Shown: in pieces, positions 20,591 to 30,659 of the stretch | Position numbering within the stretch: position 1 is the first letter of the stretch | Layout: each line of letters begins with the position of its first letter | DNA from: Lagopus muta | Lineage: Eukaryota > Chordata > Aves > Galliformes > Phasianidae | Assembly: GCF_023343835.1 (NCBI RefSeq) | Contig: NC_064449.1 | Location: 5,383,278 to 5,447,277, forward strand | DNA length: 64,000 nt | Reading direction: 5' to 3' | Notes under the pieces: model-generated | Database searches by the model: none | What the model was told of the DNA's origin: nothing | What the model saw: the letters and a program-made list of their open reading frames with translations, nothing else | Position numbers and translations under genes: made by a program

Positions 20591-20985
20591 CCAAGCTCAT
20601 ATCATGTTACAGTAATCAGAGGATAAAATTGTTTTTCTCTGTGACCTTGTTACAACCATTTGCGAAGTCTGTGGAGAAAACTGCACGTCTAAATCAATCC
20701 TCCACTTAGTGAGCATCACTGGAGCTCTCCCTGAAGCAAATTAAAAGGAGCTGTGAAGGAACCGGGGCTCAGCGCTGCACGAGGCTGCGGGCACTGCTGC
20801 CCAGGGTGGGGCCCGACAGCGCCCGCTAATTGATTTGCTTTTGATACTGTGAGCTGGAGTTTATTGTAAAAACTCCCGGCACGATTGGAGGGCTGCCTGT
20901 TATTATCAGTCTAAATAAATACGGGTTAGCAACAAATTTGAACCATCTGCTCGGGATGAAGCTGTCTCACTGTTAAGGCTTTCCC
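20590..20985. promoter_or_regulatory. Candidate conserved block
   Basis: AT-rich ends flank a short GC-rich middle (20760-20825). Words include TGTGACCTTGTTACA at 20640-20654, GCTAATTGATTTGCTTTTG near 20824-20842 and GTCTAAATAAATACGGG near 20909-20925, with CpGs kept. Inference: enhancer pair or one bipartite element with the block at 20035. Confidence 0.42.
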
Positions 20986-22354
20986 AGCGCAATGCCTTGC
21001 ACCAGTGATGGAGCGTGAGCCCCAGGGCCATGCTCAGCATGCAGGGTGTCTGCGGCCACGGTGCCTGTGAGGCTGCAAAGCCTCAGGCCTGTGTGGATGT
21101 TAAAGCAGAGATTGCGTGTTCAGCGTCTCTATTTTAAACTCATGGGCATACGCTTTCTCCACAAAAATGGCTTATGCCAAAGAGCTGAAATCAGAGGGAG
21201 GTGCTGCCCAGGAGAGCTGAGGAGCTGCCTGAGCAGTGGGGAAAGGTGGCTGTGGATGGGGATAGGGGTGGGAATGGGGATGGGGGCTATGCTGGTGAGT
21301 GGATGCCCAGTGCAGTAGGTCTGGCCCTAGGGCTCTCTGGCACGCAGGGGTTAAAGGACTGGGCTTGGCGGCGCTGGGAGATAAGATAACCCTGATGGAG
21401 GGAGGGAGGAGGGTTTTCTCACAGGAACCTTGTGGGAAAAGCAGAACCTCGTGTTGTGGTTCACTAACTGCCCACTAATGATATCCCCGAGGGAGCCGGT
21501 CAGGCATCATAAAATCAGGCAGTTTGCCCCGGAAATAGGTGAGGAGATGTAAATGTGGCACCCTGCAGGGGCTGATGTCTCACTGTGTGGCTGGCTTGGT
21601 GCAGGGGCAGCTTTGGTGCTGTGTTTGGATCCCTGTGGGACAGGGGCTCACCACGTTGCCTTGTCCCCAGCCCCAGGCATTGCAGCGGCTCACTAGGCTG
21701 GTACTGTGCCCCCAAGAGCCTGGAGTGTTTGTGCAGCTGAGCTCCAGCAGGAACAGTGCCCGTGATCGTGCATCCCCCCACATCTCACCTGTGGCACTGG
21801 GACAGGCAGGGCCAGCTAGGAGCCTGAAGCTCAGCTCAGATGAGTGCCTGTGCTCAGAGGCATTTGATGCTTGCTGGACACGAATGAGGCTGGAAATCCA
21901 GGTATGTTTCCCCATCAGTGCAGATCTGAGAGGGACCTTGGGGCTGCTGATGCAACAAGGAGTTTTATTTTTGGATGCACAGAATGGTTGGTGCTGCATA
22001 AACACTAATGAAGGTATCAGTGGAGAAAGTGTGTGGACCGCACTGGGAATTAAGCACTGGAGGATGTGGCAGAGCAAGGATCCACTTGAAAGCGGATTCC
22101 CCATGCTCTAGGAATTCAGAACACCTTGGCCACCTTTATCACTTCTCCTGCACATCTGAGACAGGCCAGAGCCTGTCAGCCAGTCACTGTGCTTCCTCCT
22201 GCATCCGGGCTCTGCTCCCACTCCTCACCCAGCACAATCCCATCTCCCCGCTGCTGGACAGCAGCCAAATGCAATCGATTCTCTGAAAGACTTGCTAAAT
22301 ACGTTCAGCAAAAAAATTTAATTAGCCTCTTTCTCTTCCACGTGAAGCTTTGAG
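20985..22354. other. Unique non-coding stretch
   Basis: Mostly GC-rich with a short GGGGATRGGG run near 21257-21290. An AT-rich segment AATGATATCCCCG lies near 21477, and another with AAAAATTTAATTAGCC sits near 22312-22327 just before the poly-A run. No gene recognised, despite a 190-codon frame at 21539-22111. Confidence 0.5.
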
Positions 22355-22377
22355 AAAAAAAAAAAAAAAAAAAAAAA
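22355..22377 (+). repeat. Poly-A run (23)
   Basis: An uninterrupted A run is followed by a purine-rich GAAGAGGAAGAAAAGG stretch. No clear retroposed body lies upstream, so it is annotated as a simple repeat. Confidence 0.9.
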
Positions 22378-22399
22378 GAAGAGGAAGAAAAGGAAAAAA

Positions 22400-23215
22400 G
22401 CTCCCCATTCTAAGTCCACCTCCTCAGCTCCTTATTGTGGCTCTGCTGCTCTCTGTGGGATTTTTATGCTTCTCCAGAAAGGAAAGTCATGCCTGGTTGG
22501 GCAGAGCCTGTCCTGCCTGTGCATGATGACTGCCCTGAGTGCATCAGCAGAAGGCTCGTGCATCCCTCTGCCTCCTGTTTGGAGGTTAAAGGATCGCTTG
22601 GTTGTCAGGACCTTTGCTTTCAGCTCAAACTCCTGCAAGGGATGAATCATAGCTGCATAACTTTGGCTAAGCGTGCACGCTTTTTTGCTGAGACACATGA
22701 GTACTGGGGAACACAGGGACTGGCACGTGTCCCTTGTCAGAGGGATCACCAAGCAGCCTGCCAAGGCTTCCTCTGCTCTGCCCCACACTGCACCCGCACA
22801 TCCTGGCACAGGGGAAAATCTGACTCTTGGGGCAGCAGCACTGCAGCTTTGAGCATGGCCCTGCCTGCAAGCTGGGTGCCTGCAACTGCTGGGTGCTGAG
22901 CTATGGGGCACTGCCAGGTGCATGGGGCTCCCCGCCCACTGCAGACACAGGGCGCAGACCTGCTGTGCTGACACTGAGCACTGTTTGTGCAGCTGATGTC
23001 TAGACCTGGATAAACTGTGCTTGCTTCCACTGCAGTGCCAAAAACCATACCAGAAATCCTTCCCTCTGCAGTGGTAAGGGTGGATGAGCATTGTTCTGGT
23101 GCCATCCCTAGCTGTGGGGCCCAGCCACGTGTGTGCCATGGCAGTGATTGGGTACCTGGCATGGCCCTGCTCTGTCACCCAAAACTCAAGGCGTGGGCAC
23201 CCCACAGTGGGGCCA
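22400..23215. other. GC-rich unique stretch, longest open frame of the window
   Basis: A 257-codon frame on the minus strand (22432-23205) lies here. Its product is rich in Cys, His, Ser and Pro and shows no domain, no signal peptide and no conserved motif. Overlapping frames on the other strand are nearly as long, which is typical of stop-poor GC-rich DNA. Not called as a gene. Confidence 0.55.
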
Positions 23216-23217
23216 GA

Positions 23218-23345
23218 GGCTGCCAGGTTAATGAGCAGAGAGCAATCTGTTATGGAATTTATGAAATGTTATGTAACTGCGAGATAGACAGACTCTCTTA
23301 AAATGATATCCTTGTTAATAATCTCCTTCATCCATCACTTTTGCT
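23218..23345. promoter_or_regulatory. Candidate AT-rich block
   Basis: Short repeat-free block with GGAATTTATGAAATG near 23253, TTATGTAACTGCGAG near 23269 and TTGTTAATAATCTCC near 23312. Confidence 0.33.
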
Positions 23346-23700
23346 CGGAGATCCTTTTGCTTTTATGGAGAGCATAAATTACCAGGGCTGGGGAGGGGCT
23401 GGGAGCTCTGACAGGATTCATATCTTCATTGCATCCAGGTCATACCCACATCACCCTGTGCCCACAAGGACAGTGCCAGGAGTGGGGTTTAGTGCCCATA
23501 CCCCCAATCCCACCCTGCAGCATTGGGAGCAGCAGAGCACCGTGTCCCCTGTCTGCCCTGAGGTCTGACAGCACTTCCTCAGCCCTCCCCAGGTCCCTTG
23601 GGCACTTACCCAGAATCACTCATCACTTCTGCAGATCTTGGCCATCGCTCTTGCTTCATAGCATCTGTGCAGTGCTGATGTTGGCTTTCGTGAGAAGCTA
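23345..23700. other. Unique spacer
   Basis: GC-rich unique DNA, nothing recognised. Confidence 0.5.
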
Positions 23701-24010
23701 AGGGTTAAGGGAAAGGGATCAAACCACAGAAGATATAGTGAATGCAGCTTTTCTTGCTCAGGCTGCATTGTGATATATTTAAACTTTCATTTAGCATAAA
23801 TACTGCAGGTCAAACACCAGACAGATTCACCAATTATATTTTCCCCTATTAGATGAAATATGTTTCTAATTTGGCTATAGTTTTGTTTTATTAGACCTGT
23901 GGCAGCGAGGGTGACCCTGCTTCAAAATAACCTTTTCAGATCACTTAGCCTTCGTCTTTTGCAAATGGGGTTTGATAAAGCAAAGATGTGTGCCAGTCTA
24001 TTTTTTAAGG
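23700..24010. promoter_or_regulatory. Candidate conserved AT-rich block
   Basis: Holds GTGATATATTTAAACTTTC near 23770-23788, ACCAATTATATTTTCCCC near 23829, and TTTGCAAATGGGGTTTGATA near 23957-23976, a POU/TCF-like pair. No repeat family matches. Confidence 0.4.
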
Positions 24011-24104
24011 GGGGGTGATGTGAACCCAATTCTTTTCTTCGGTTGAGCTGGCGACCCACTGGAGTGCAGCAGTGCCCGTTGTGAGGCAGTGCATTCCAGC
24101 AGCT

Positions 24105-24430
24105 CCCTGCACGCCAGTTGCTTGCATTACGGCCCCAACGCTCTAAAACACGATTTATCCATTCGGACCAACGGATCATTGTCTCTAAAATGTCACAAAA
24201 TACAATGTTAGTGTTTCCTGGGCTGAAATGCTTCCAGGTCTTTGAGTGCCGGTTAGGAGCAGCGCACAGCGCGATGCGTTGCCCCAGCTCAGATCTCCGT
24301 GCTCTTAAAAGTAAGACAGAGAGCTGCGAGCCGGCGAGCACGCACCCAGCGGGTATCTTTTAGGATCAGCTCTTGCTTTTTGTATGCGGTGAAAAACAGC
24401 TAGATTAGGTATTTTTACTTTGCACGATTC
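24105..24430. promoter_or_regulatory. Candidate conserved block with retained CpGs
   Basis: An AT-leaning segment keeps many CpGs: CATTACGGCCCCAACGCTC near 24125, ACACGATTTATCCATTCGG near 24148-24166 and CCAACGGATCATTG near 24168. In methylated vertebrate DNA such CpGs decay unless unmethylated or under selection. GAGCAGCGCACAGCGCGATG follows near 24256-24275. Strong CNE character without a coding frame. Confidence 0.42.
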
Positions 24431-24922
24431 CATTTTTCTCCCAGCTTATCTGATCCGCTTATTTTACCAAGGGCTTTATTTCCTTCAGGCTCTGAGGCTC
24501 CGAAGCTCAAAGCTTCCCAGTGACCGGGGCTGCGCTCAGCCCTGTGCCAGATACGCATCAGCCCTGGTGGCTGTGCACTATTGCTGCTGTTATCACTCTG
24601 TCGCTGACAAATCCCCACAGCTCACCTGGCCACAGCCCCGTGGCACTGATGACGGTGGGCATCGCATCCTGTGTCCATGCACAGCCCAGGGCTGGTGACT
24701 CCCAGTGATGGAGTCACACTGCCTTCCTGGTAACGAATGGCCGTATTGAATGGTAATGGTAACAGCGGAGCTTGTAACTTGGAAATTAAAACCAGCTTGA
24801 AACCTGGATGGAACTCGTGCTGAAAATGATCCTTAAGAAAATATTTGGAATTGAGCAAGTTGTGCCTTAAAATTGTCTGAAATTCAGAGTTTTTAGCAAA
24901 TATTAAATATTTAATGAGGCAC
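24430..24922. other. Unique stretch, AT-rich at its right end
   Basis: GC-rich unique DNA to 24740. From 24740 to 24922 it is AT-rich with TTGAATGGTAATGGTAACAG near 24747 and GCAAATATTAAATATTTAAT near 24896-24915. Part of this may be a weak regulatory block. Confidence 0.35.
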
Positions 24923-25170
24923 AATCATAGAATTATGGAATCACAGAATGGCTGAGGTTGGAAGGGGCCCTACATATCCCCCAGCCCTGCCGTGTGCTGG
25001 CTGCCCCCAGCTCAGGCTGCCCATCCGTGGCCTCGGGCACCTCCAGGGATGGGGCACCACAGCTCTGGGCAGCACTGCCAGGGCCTCACTGCCCTCTGAG
25101 TGAGGAATTGCTTCCTCACATCCAACCTCAATCTCTCCCCTCTTAAGACTGTGGGCATGGGCAAAACTCT
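24923..25170 (-). mobile_element. CR1 LINE 3' fragment, minus strand
   Basis: On the minus strand this is a standard CR1 end. In plus-strand order it shows AATCATAGAATTATGGAATC, AGAATGGCTGAGGTTGGAAG, CTCAGGCTGCCCATCC, CTCCAGGGATGGGGCACC and TTGCTTCCTCACATCCAACC. The left limit is the CR1 3' terminus; the right limit is approximate. It is the only CR1 piece in the window on this strand. Confidence 0.92.
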
Positions 25171-26000
25171 ATGCTCCCCCCCAGGCTCCCCCAGCTGGTT
25201 CTCCTGTGCCCACACTCAGGTGCTCACAGGACCATGAGGGCTCTGACTGCTCCCACTTGCTCTCAAGGCTGCTGCCAGTGCAATCCCCCCATTCTTTTTT
25301 GGTTGTTCACATGTTTTCACCCAGGTGCTTTGTCTGGTTGTATTAAAGGATAATGCTGGCTTATACATGATGCAGATATATGAGAGGGAAGAAAGGGAAT
25401 TTATGAGGTAGAAACCTGGTTTGTAATATCAGCCCTGGGAGGTATGACCTGGGGACAACACAGCACATACACTGAGTTCTGTCGTGTGGAAAGGGATGGC
25501 TTATTGAACTGAGGGTACAGAACAGCAGCACATAAAAGAGAAGCAGGTGCAGGGTACCAAAACACTGCTCAGTTTCTCAATGCTGATCACAGAAATTCCC
25601 AGACCCCAAAAACTGAAAGGGGAGGAATTTTCCAAAATGGTGAAATCTCCAAATAAGAACAGACACAAGTGCTTGAGAAACAATCTCCTGACCTGAACGC
25701 TTTCAATTACAGCAACCATAAATTTCATTTACAGTCTTATTAAAGCACATCCTATTTATACGTCTGCTAACTGTCCCTGATGAGCCTGATGGAAGGTACT
25801 GGAGACTGAAAAACAACCAGGATGATTAAAAGCAAAATTAGCATAAATAAGATAGCTGGGTGTTTGGGGCAAAGTGCCCCTGGAACGACTTCTGCTGCAT
25901 AAGGCATAGCTGGAGAAGTTTGTCAGTAGTGGAAAAGTTATTTTCCTAAATGGACATTAATGTTTTTCCCATTAATTGGAAGAAATTCTGAAGCAGTGGA
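25171..26000. other. Unique stretch, nothing assigned
   Basis: Mixed sequence. The part at 25370-25740 is A-rich and unassigned; 25740-25860 has GCACATCCTATTTATACGTC and other AT-rich words. No gene recognised. Confidence 0.45.
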
Positions 26001-26005
26001 AAACC

Positions 26006-26025
26006 TCAAAGTGATATCACTTTGA
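26006..26025. repeat. Perfect 20-bp palindrome
   Basis: TCAAAGTGATATCACTTTGA reads identically on both strands, with no spacer. It lies in a TTCAAA/TTTGAA-rich AT stretch (25960-26090). It contains two inverted TCAAAG words, the TCF/LEF-like core, and could be a dimeric protein site or a cruciform. Confidence 0.9.
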
Positions 26026-26084
26026 AAAGCTTCAAAAAATTCACACTGAAAAGGGCTTACGAAACTCAGACTTTTCCCAACCAA

Positions 26085-26620
26085 GAGTGACTTTGAGATG
26101 AGCCCCTCTTCGTGCTCACCATGGGTTGCTGTGGATGCATGGGGCAGTGCAGGGTCATGCCCATGGAGGAGCGGCTTCCACTGCCACCTGCCAAGAGCCA
26201 CTGAGAAGCATGGACCTGGTCTTCAGGAAGCTGAGCCCAAGGTTGGGGAGCTGGCATTGCATTGGCATCGATATAAGCATCAGCATCAGCACGGCACCCA
26301 GCAGTGTCCCCATACCCAACCATGTCCCTGTGCCAGTCTGTGCTCAGCCCTTGGTGCGTGCAGAGCACCACTGACCGGGCAGCACAGCCAGCACGTCCAT
26401 TAGCCACCTGCATAACTGTTTGCTGAACTGGAACCTTGATTTGCTTTCAGTGCTTCCCAACACTCTCAGTCCCCCAATATCTCCCTGCTCCCTTGGACAC
26501 ACTCTGTTCCAACACAAATAGAGAGCTTTCTGGGAATGTGATTTATTTCCCCTAATTCTGATCTCTTCTTGCATTCTTCAGTTTTAGAAGCAGAACCCGT
26601 GAAGAGTTTGGCTGACATGA
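26085..26620. other. Unique non-coding stretch
   Basis: GC-rich unique DNA with a short GCATCAGCATCAGCA run near 26278-26292. No gene or transposon recognised. Confidence 0.5.
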
Positions 26621-27113
26621 ATATTTGTGGAAAGGTTTCCTTTTTTTTCTCCCGTCTTCCATATTTTTCTCAAAAACAGCTACCTAAATCCAAATAAGAT
26701 TAAGAGAAAAACCTCTAAAATGGGTTACATTCATTTAGTAACTAGATCCTTTGTAACGATGAAAGAAGCACAATATTCTTATGTAATAAGTCCTGCTTTA
26801 TAAATGCATTAATTCTTAAATTATATTGTTTTAATAAACAAGGCTCTAGACATGCCCAAGGGCACTGTTATTCTCAGAAGAGTTTTCCAAGAAGGCTTGT
26901 GTTGTTGGATTATTATTCCATGACTTCCAAGTTCACTGACTGGAGCTATTTTTTCTAATACTCATATTGCAGTAAAAACAACAACTTTCAAATACTTTGT
27001 CAAGAAGATTGGGAATCAAAATGGAAACTATTTGTGTAGGATGAGAAGTGCTGAAAGCCTCTCGTTTCATGCAATTAGATTTGGAATCTGGGGCCTGGCT
27101 CACAAAAAAAGGG
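26620..27113. promoter_or_regulatory. Candidate long AT-rich block
   Basis: Repeat-free AT-rich DNA with CTACCTAAATCCAAATAAG near 26680-26698, GTTACATTCATTTAGTAAC near 26723-26741 (ends form GTTAC/GTAAC arms), and TGCATTAATTCTTAAATTAT near 26806-26825. It could be an enhancer or simply AT-rich DNA; GC-poor character alone is weak evidence. Confidence 0.3.
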
Positions 27114-27131
27114 AAAAAAAAAAAAAAAAAA
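27114..27131 (+). repeat. Poly-A run (18)
   Basis: Simple A run preceded by a shorter A run at 27104-27110. No retroposed body recognised. Confidence 0.88.
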
Positions 27132-27440
27132 GTGTTTTTAGAAGGCTGCACTGATAGGGGGAGGTGGAGGAGATGTGGGTCGGCGCACTGCGGGCTCACC
27201 CCACTTGGGGATGTGCATGGGGCACACAGCCAAAAGACCCTGAAAGCTGCAGGTCCATGTGCCACCCTCACCAGGAAAACACACAGAGGATGTTCTCACC
27301 CCATCCCATCCCCAGTGCCATGTTGGTGCCCAAAGCTGGGCCCAGCAGAGCTCTGCCACGCATGGTTCTGGCTCCGCCGGCTCCTTCATAAGCGGATACA
27401 AAAGAAGGGAAATCTCACCCATTTGTGCCTCTGTCAAGTA
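27132..27440. other. GC-rich unique spacer
   Basis: Nothing recognised; frames on both strands are chance. Confidence 0.5.
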
Positions 27441-27625
27441 TCTTCTGCCTCATTTCCTTAAGTTATTAGCGCTCTTTTATTGGGTTTGGCTTGCAGGAGG
27501 ATGACTATTTCATCCGTCAAATCAGAATCTTTTTAACGCTAATACCGAATTTATAGAAGTGGTTAAACGAAGTGTTGACAATATGGACAATGTGTTTCTG
27601 ATTAACGCTGCAATTTAAAGTGAAA
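27440..27625. promoter_or_regulatory. Candidate conserved block with repeated TTAACGCT
   Basis: A compact AT-rich block keeps CpGs. TTAACGCT occurs at 27533-27540 and 27602-27609, and the 14-mer TCTTTTTAACGCTA (27528-27541) is shared with 7915-7928. It also has CTAATACCGAATTTATAG near 27539-27556 and TTGACAATATGGACAATG near 27575-27592, with two ACAAT SOX-like words. Strong CNE look. Confidence 0.47.
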
Positions 27626-29195
27626 CTGCCAACTGCCTGGAGTTACTAAAACAGTGCTGCATTTTTCCAGGCCCTGCAGGCTGGAACTCCGCGTCGCAGC
27701 AAGCAGATGTCGGCACCGCGCTGCACTTGCGCTGATGGCCTCTGCCACCAGAGCTCCTTCCCACAGTTGTGTTTGTCCTTTGCTCTTCCCCTTTGGGTGC
27801 ACTGGCATTTCAGTTTGCTGATTTTTCCCTGCCCTACGGAGCAGTGCCTTCAGGCACTGGGTGCTCTCTGGTTCCCAGTACTCAGCATCACTCCCAGCAC
27901 CCAGCATGGGGATGGGACAGAGCGCAACAGCCAGCCCCTTTCTCTATGAAGGGCAGGAAAGCAGACTCTAACATCCCAATTTATTAATTATATCTTGTTG
28001 ATATCATGAGAAACAAAAGGAGTTGTACCAATAGAATGACAATGGGAACAAAAGGAGAGCGGGGAGTGCAAGCAGAGCTGAGCCATCGCCGCAGCATCCA
28101 ACAGAGCAGTGCGATCACAGCCAGCTTGAGAAGCACCACTTCCACCTGAAACCTCCTCTGAGAGTGCTCACAAGAGTGGGAGCTTTGATCCCCTCCCTTC
28201 CTTTGCTCGTTAATCACCCTCGGTTGCAATACTGAACTTCTGAAATTCAACAGCTACTAAAACATAAGGCATTGAGGGCTTGGAAAGTCTCGCAGAGCTG
28301 GAGGTTTTGCAGAATCTTTTGGCTTCTTCAAGTTCAGAGCTGCAGTGCAAGTTCAGGAGTTCTCAGTTAAAGCTGCTGGGTTTGTGTTCAAGGGTGGTTC
28401 AGGTTTGGAATGAGCAATATCTCTGCCCCATACACAGCACAGGACCAAACCATCACCCCCCCTTCCCTCCCAGTAGCATCCTTATGCTACCAGCCCACAT
28501 GCCTACACCGCACAGCCTCTCTCCTTCCTGAGCTCAGGGGGGATCCACTGCAAATTAATAGTGATTGAGCTATGCTAATGGCAGTCCCACTGTTTATCCC
28601 CTGCTGATGTTTGCAAGGGCATTCAGCTGGTGTCCCTCTTAGCAGTATAAATTTCACCTGTGCTGAAAGAGCTGAGGGCACTGCAGCAGTAAATCTCTAG
28701 TGCTTGGGGCTCTGTAAGACCAGGCTCAGCCCCATGTAATGCCAAGGAGGAGATGATTTCCAGGCTGGGTATGTGCTTGAGATAAAATAAGATCCCTTTT
28801 AAGCCTTCCTTCAAATCTTGAACTAAAGCCAGGCTGCTTGTTTCCTGAGGTCCCTTTTCCTCCCCAGTCCTTCACAGCCCTCCTCCCCTGCCCATCCCCA
28901 GCATGCTCCAGCCCCTGTCTGGCCTTGTTTAAGAGTCAGTTTCAATAGTACCTTTGTTAAGGGAGAAATCTCATTAAATGTGAGGTAAGAGGAAATGAAA
29001 AAGTGTAAAATATCCAGATTTATTACCTGTTGTCTTCTGAGCATTTGAAAATCAGGAGCTGGGGGCAAGGGGGTGAGTGGTATCAAAGCTCTGAGCCTTA
29101 ACATTGCTGCACTGTTGCGTTCTGCTCTGAGAGCGCTGCTTGCTTGTAGCACTGTTTTATTGAAGGGAAGATGATAGGAGTCTCATGTTTTTCAG
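27625..29195. other. Unique non-coding stretch
   Basis: Mostly GC-rich unique DNA. AT-rich segments lie at 27970-28010 (TTTATTAATTATATC) and 28925-29040. No gene or transposon recognised. Confidence 0.5.
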
Positions 29196-29264
29196 GACGG
29201 AGAAGAATTGGCCCTAATGCACACAACCACTGGCTTGGAGCTCTGTTAGCCCATGCACATGAAG
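29196..29264 (+). other. Exon-like unit with good splice sites
   Basis: Preceded by the acceptor-like TCTCATGTTTTTCAG (ending 29195) and followed by the perfect donor GAAG|GTAAGT, with intron GT at 29265. The unit is 69 bp. In one frame it is fully open and reads RRIGPNAHNHWLGALL in its middle; the other two frames have stops. I do not recognise the peptide. Being open in at least one of three frames over 69 bp is expected about two times in three, so the splice sites are the stronger evidence. It may be a coding exon, a non-coding exon or chance. Confidence 0.25.
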
Positions 29265-29864
29265 GTAAGTATGTTTGTTAAACTCAGATTTCTTTCTTGG
29301 TTCACAGGGAAAGATTTCCCAGGATTAGCACTGTCTCAGCTTTTCTGCTTTCAAAAGCGAACAGAGGAGCAGAACCTACTGGATTAGCCTGGGGTTTAAT
29401 AGCCCTGTTAGTAAGGGAGTGAGACACAGGGGCTGGCTGAGCTCTGTGCACCTTAAGTTCTCCCCTCTGCCGTGTCTCCCACCTCCTGCAGCAAGCCGAG
29501 CAGGAACTGCAGGAACCGCCACCTCCATCCCTGCCTCAGCGCAGCCCCGGGCACTTCTGGCCCGGCGCTTACTGTGTGCAATGGGAGCAGCGTTGCTCAG
29601 CTCAGCCTCTGCAGTCCTCGGCGTTCTCCGTGCTGCCCTATGCCCGGTACTTTTAGCACACCGCCCCTGGTGTGCGCTATGCATGGAGCTAGAGCTCTGC
29701 CTCTCACCTTCACTGTACTTGCTGGATTGATGCGCTGCTTGCTTTAGTCCCTTAAATGAATTAGTTGGTGGGGAGTAACGAGATAATTTGTGATGTACGG
29801 GGTGGTGGCAGCACCTGTGACAAACGCATCACCCCGGGGCTGGGAACAGGAGGGGCTGAGCATT
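29265..29864. other. Unique stretch left of the CpG island
   Basis: Mixed unique DNA becoming GC-rich from 29480. No repeat recognised. Confidence 0.5.
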
Positions 29865-30260
29865 GCTTCCCGAACGCGCCGCAGCTCCCGGCTCGCTGTC
29901 GGACCGTTACCATGGCAAACAGCCTCCCTCTCCCCTTCTCCCAGCCCTCCGGCTGTACCATCAGCACATCGGTATTTCTGCACGAGCGCACAGGAAGGGA
30001 GCGAGGAGACGTTGCAGGTGCTGCCTTTGGCCTGGTCCCAGGGCTGGGCCGGGCCGCGGGGACCGCACGCCCTCCAGAGCCCGGGTCGGGTTCGGCAGCG
30101 CCTTTGTGCTCCCGGCCGCGGTGAGACAAAGAGCTCCGGGCTGCGGCGGAGAGCGGCGCCCGCAGCTGCCGCTCAGTGCCGTCCTCGCCTGCAGGGGCAG
30201 CGCAGCCGCCGGGGGCTCCGGAGGATCCGCGGGTGTTCGTCTTTTAGCCCGTCAGTTCTC
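29865..30260. promoter_or_regulatory. CpG island, candidate promoter
   Basis: The densest CpG cluster of the window, with runs such as GGGCCGGGCCGCGGGGACCG near 30046-30065 and GAGAGCGGCGCCCGCAGC near 30151-30168. A well-placed ATG (ACCATGG, A at 29912) opens 70 codons. They end in a TGA at 30122-30124 that overlaps a donor-like CG|GTGAGA (GT at 30121). A CRE-like GACGTCAC lies at 30285-30292 just outside. No TATA box. The predicted peptide is not recognised. A promoter of a long non-coding or unannotated transcript is plausible; strand uncertain. Confidence 0.5.
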
Positions 30261-30530
30261 GAACGTGGCCTGGAGTGCCTCTGAGACGTCACAGATGACC
30301 GCAGGAGGTGGCTTGCACCTTCTGTGGCCAGGAGCTGAAGCAACAAGCAGTGCCTTGCTCAGGATGTACTGTGATAGCATCAGGTAAACTCCGGGCCCGA
30401 TGGATGCCCTGAAGGGAGAGGGACACGGCAAGCTGTTATTTGATTGAGTGGTGTAGGGTGACCAAGAATTGCTGAGATAAACCATGTCAGGAGACAGGCT
30501 TGGCGGCAGCCTCACCAACACCAAGGGCTG
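30261..30530. other. Unique spacer with donor-like site
   Basis: CAG|GTAAAC donor-like word with GT at 30384. Nothing else recognised. Confidence 0.4.
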
Positions 30531-30659
30531 AGCCCTGTCCTTGGAGACACCCAAAGCCAGGGGATGGGGCTCTGAGCACCTGATGGAGCTGTGGGTGGCC
30601 CTGTGTGTTGGACTAGGTGACCTTTGGGGGTCCCTTCCTACTCAGATGGTTCCATGATC
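30531..30659 (+). mobile_element. CR1 LINE 3' fragment
   Basis: Contains AGCCCTGTCCTTGGAGACAC, GGGATGGGGCTCTGAGCACC, TGTTGGACTAGGTGACC and TTTGGGGGTCCCTTCC, and ends in a decayed TTCCATGATC. It is the same CR1 subtype as the piece at 5755, sharing the GATGGGGCTSTGAGC segment. Confidence 0.9.

Noticed and set aside
22355..22377. Poly-A tail of a processed pseudogene
   Set aside because: No gene-like body or target-site duplication recognised upstream; the same holds for the runs at 27114, 38738, 43274 and 43792.
22432..23205. 257-codon minus-strand open frame, the longest in the window
   Set aside because: No recognisable domain or motif, Cys/His/Ser/Pro-rich composition of stop-poor GC-rich DNA, and long competing frames on the other strand.
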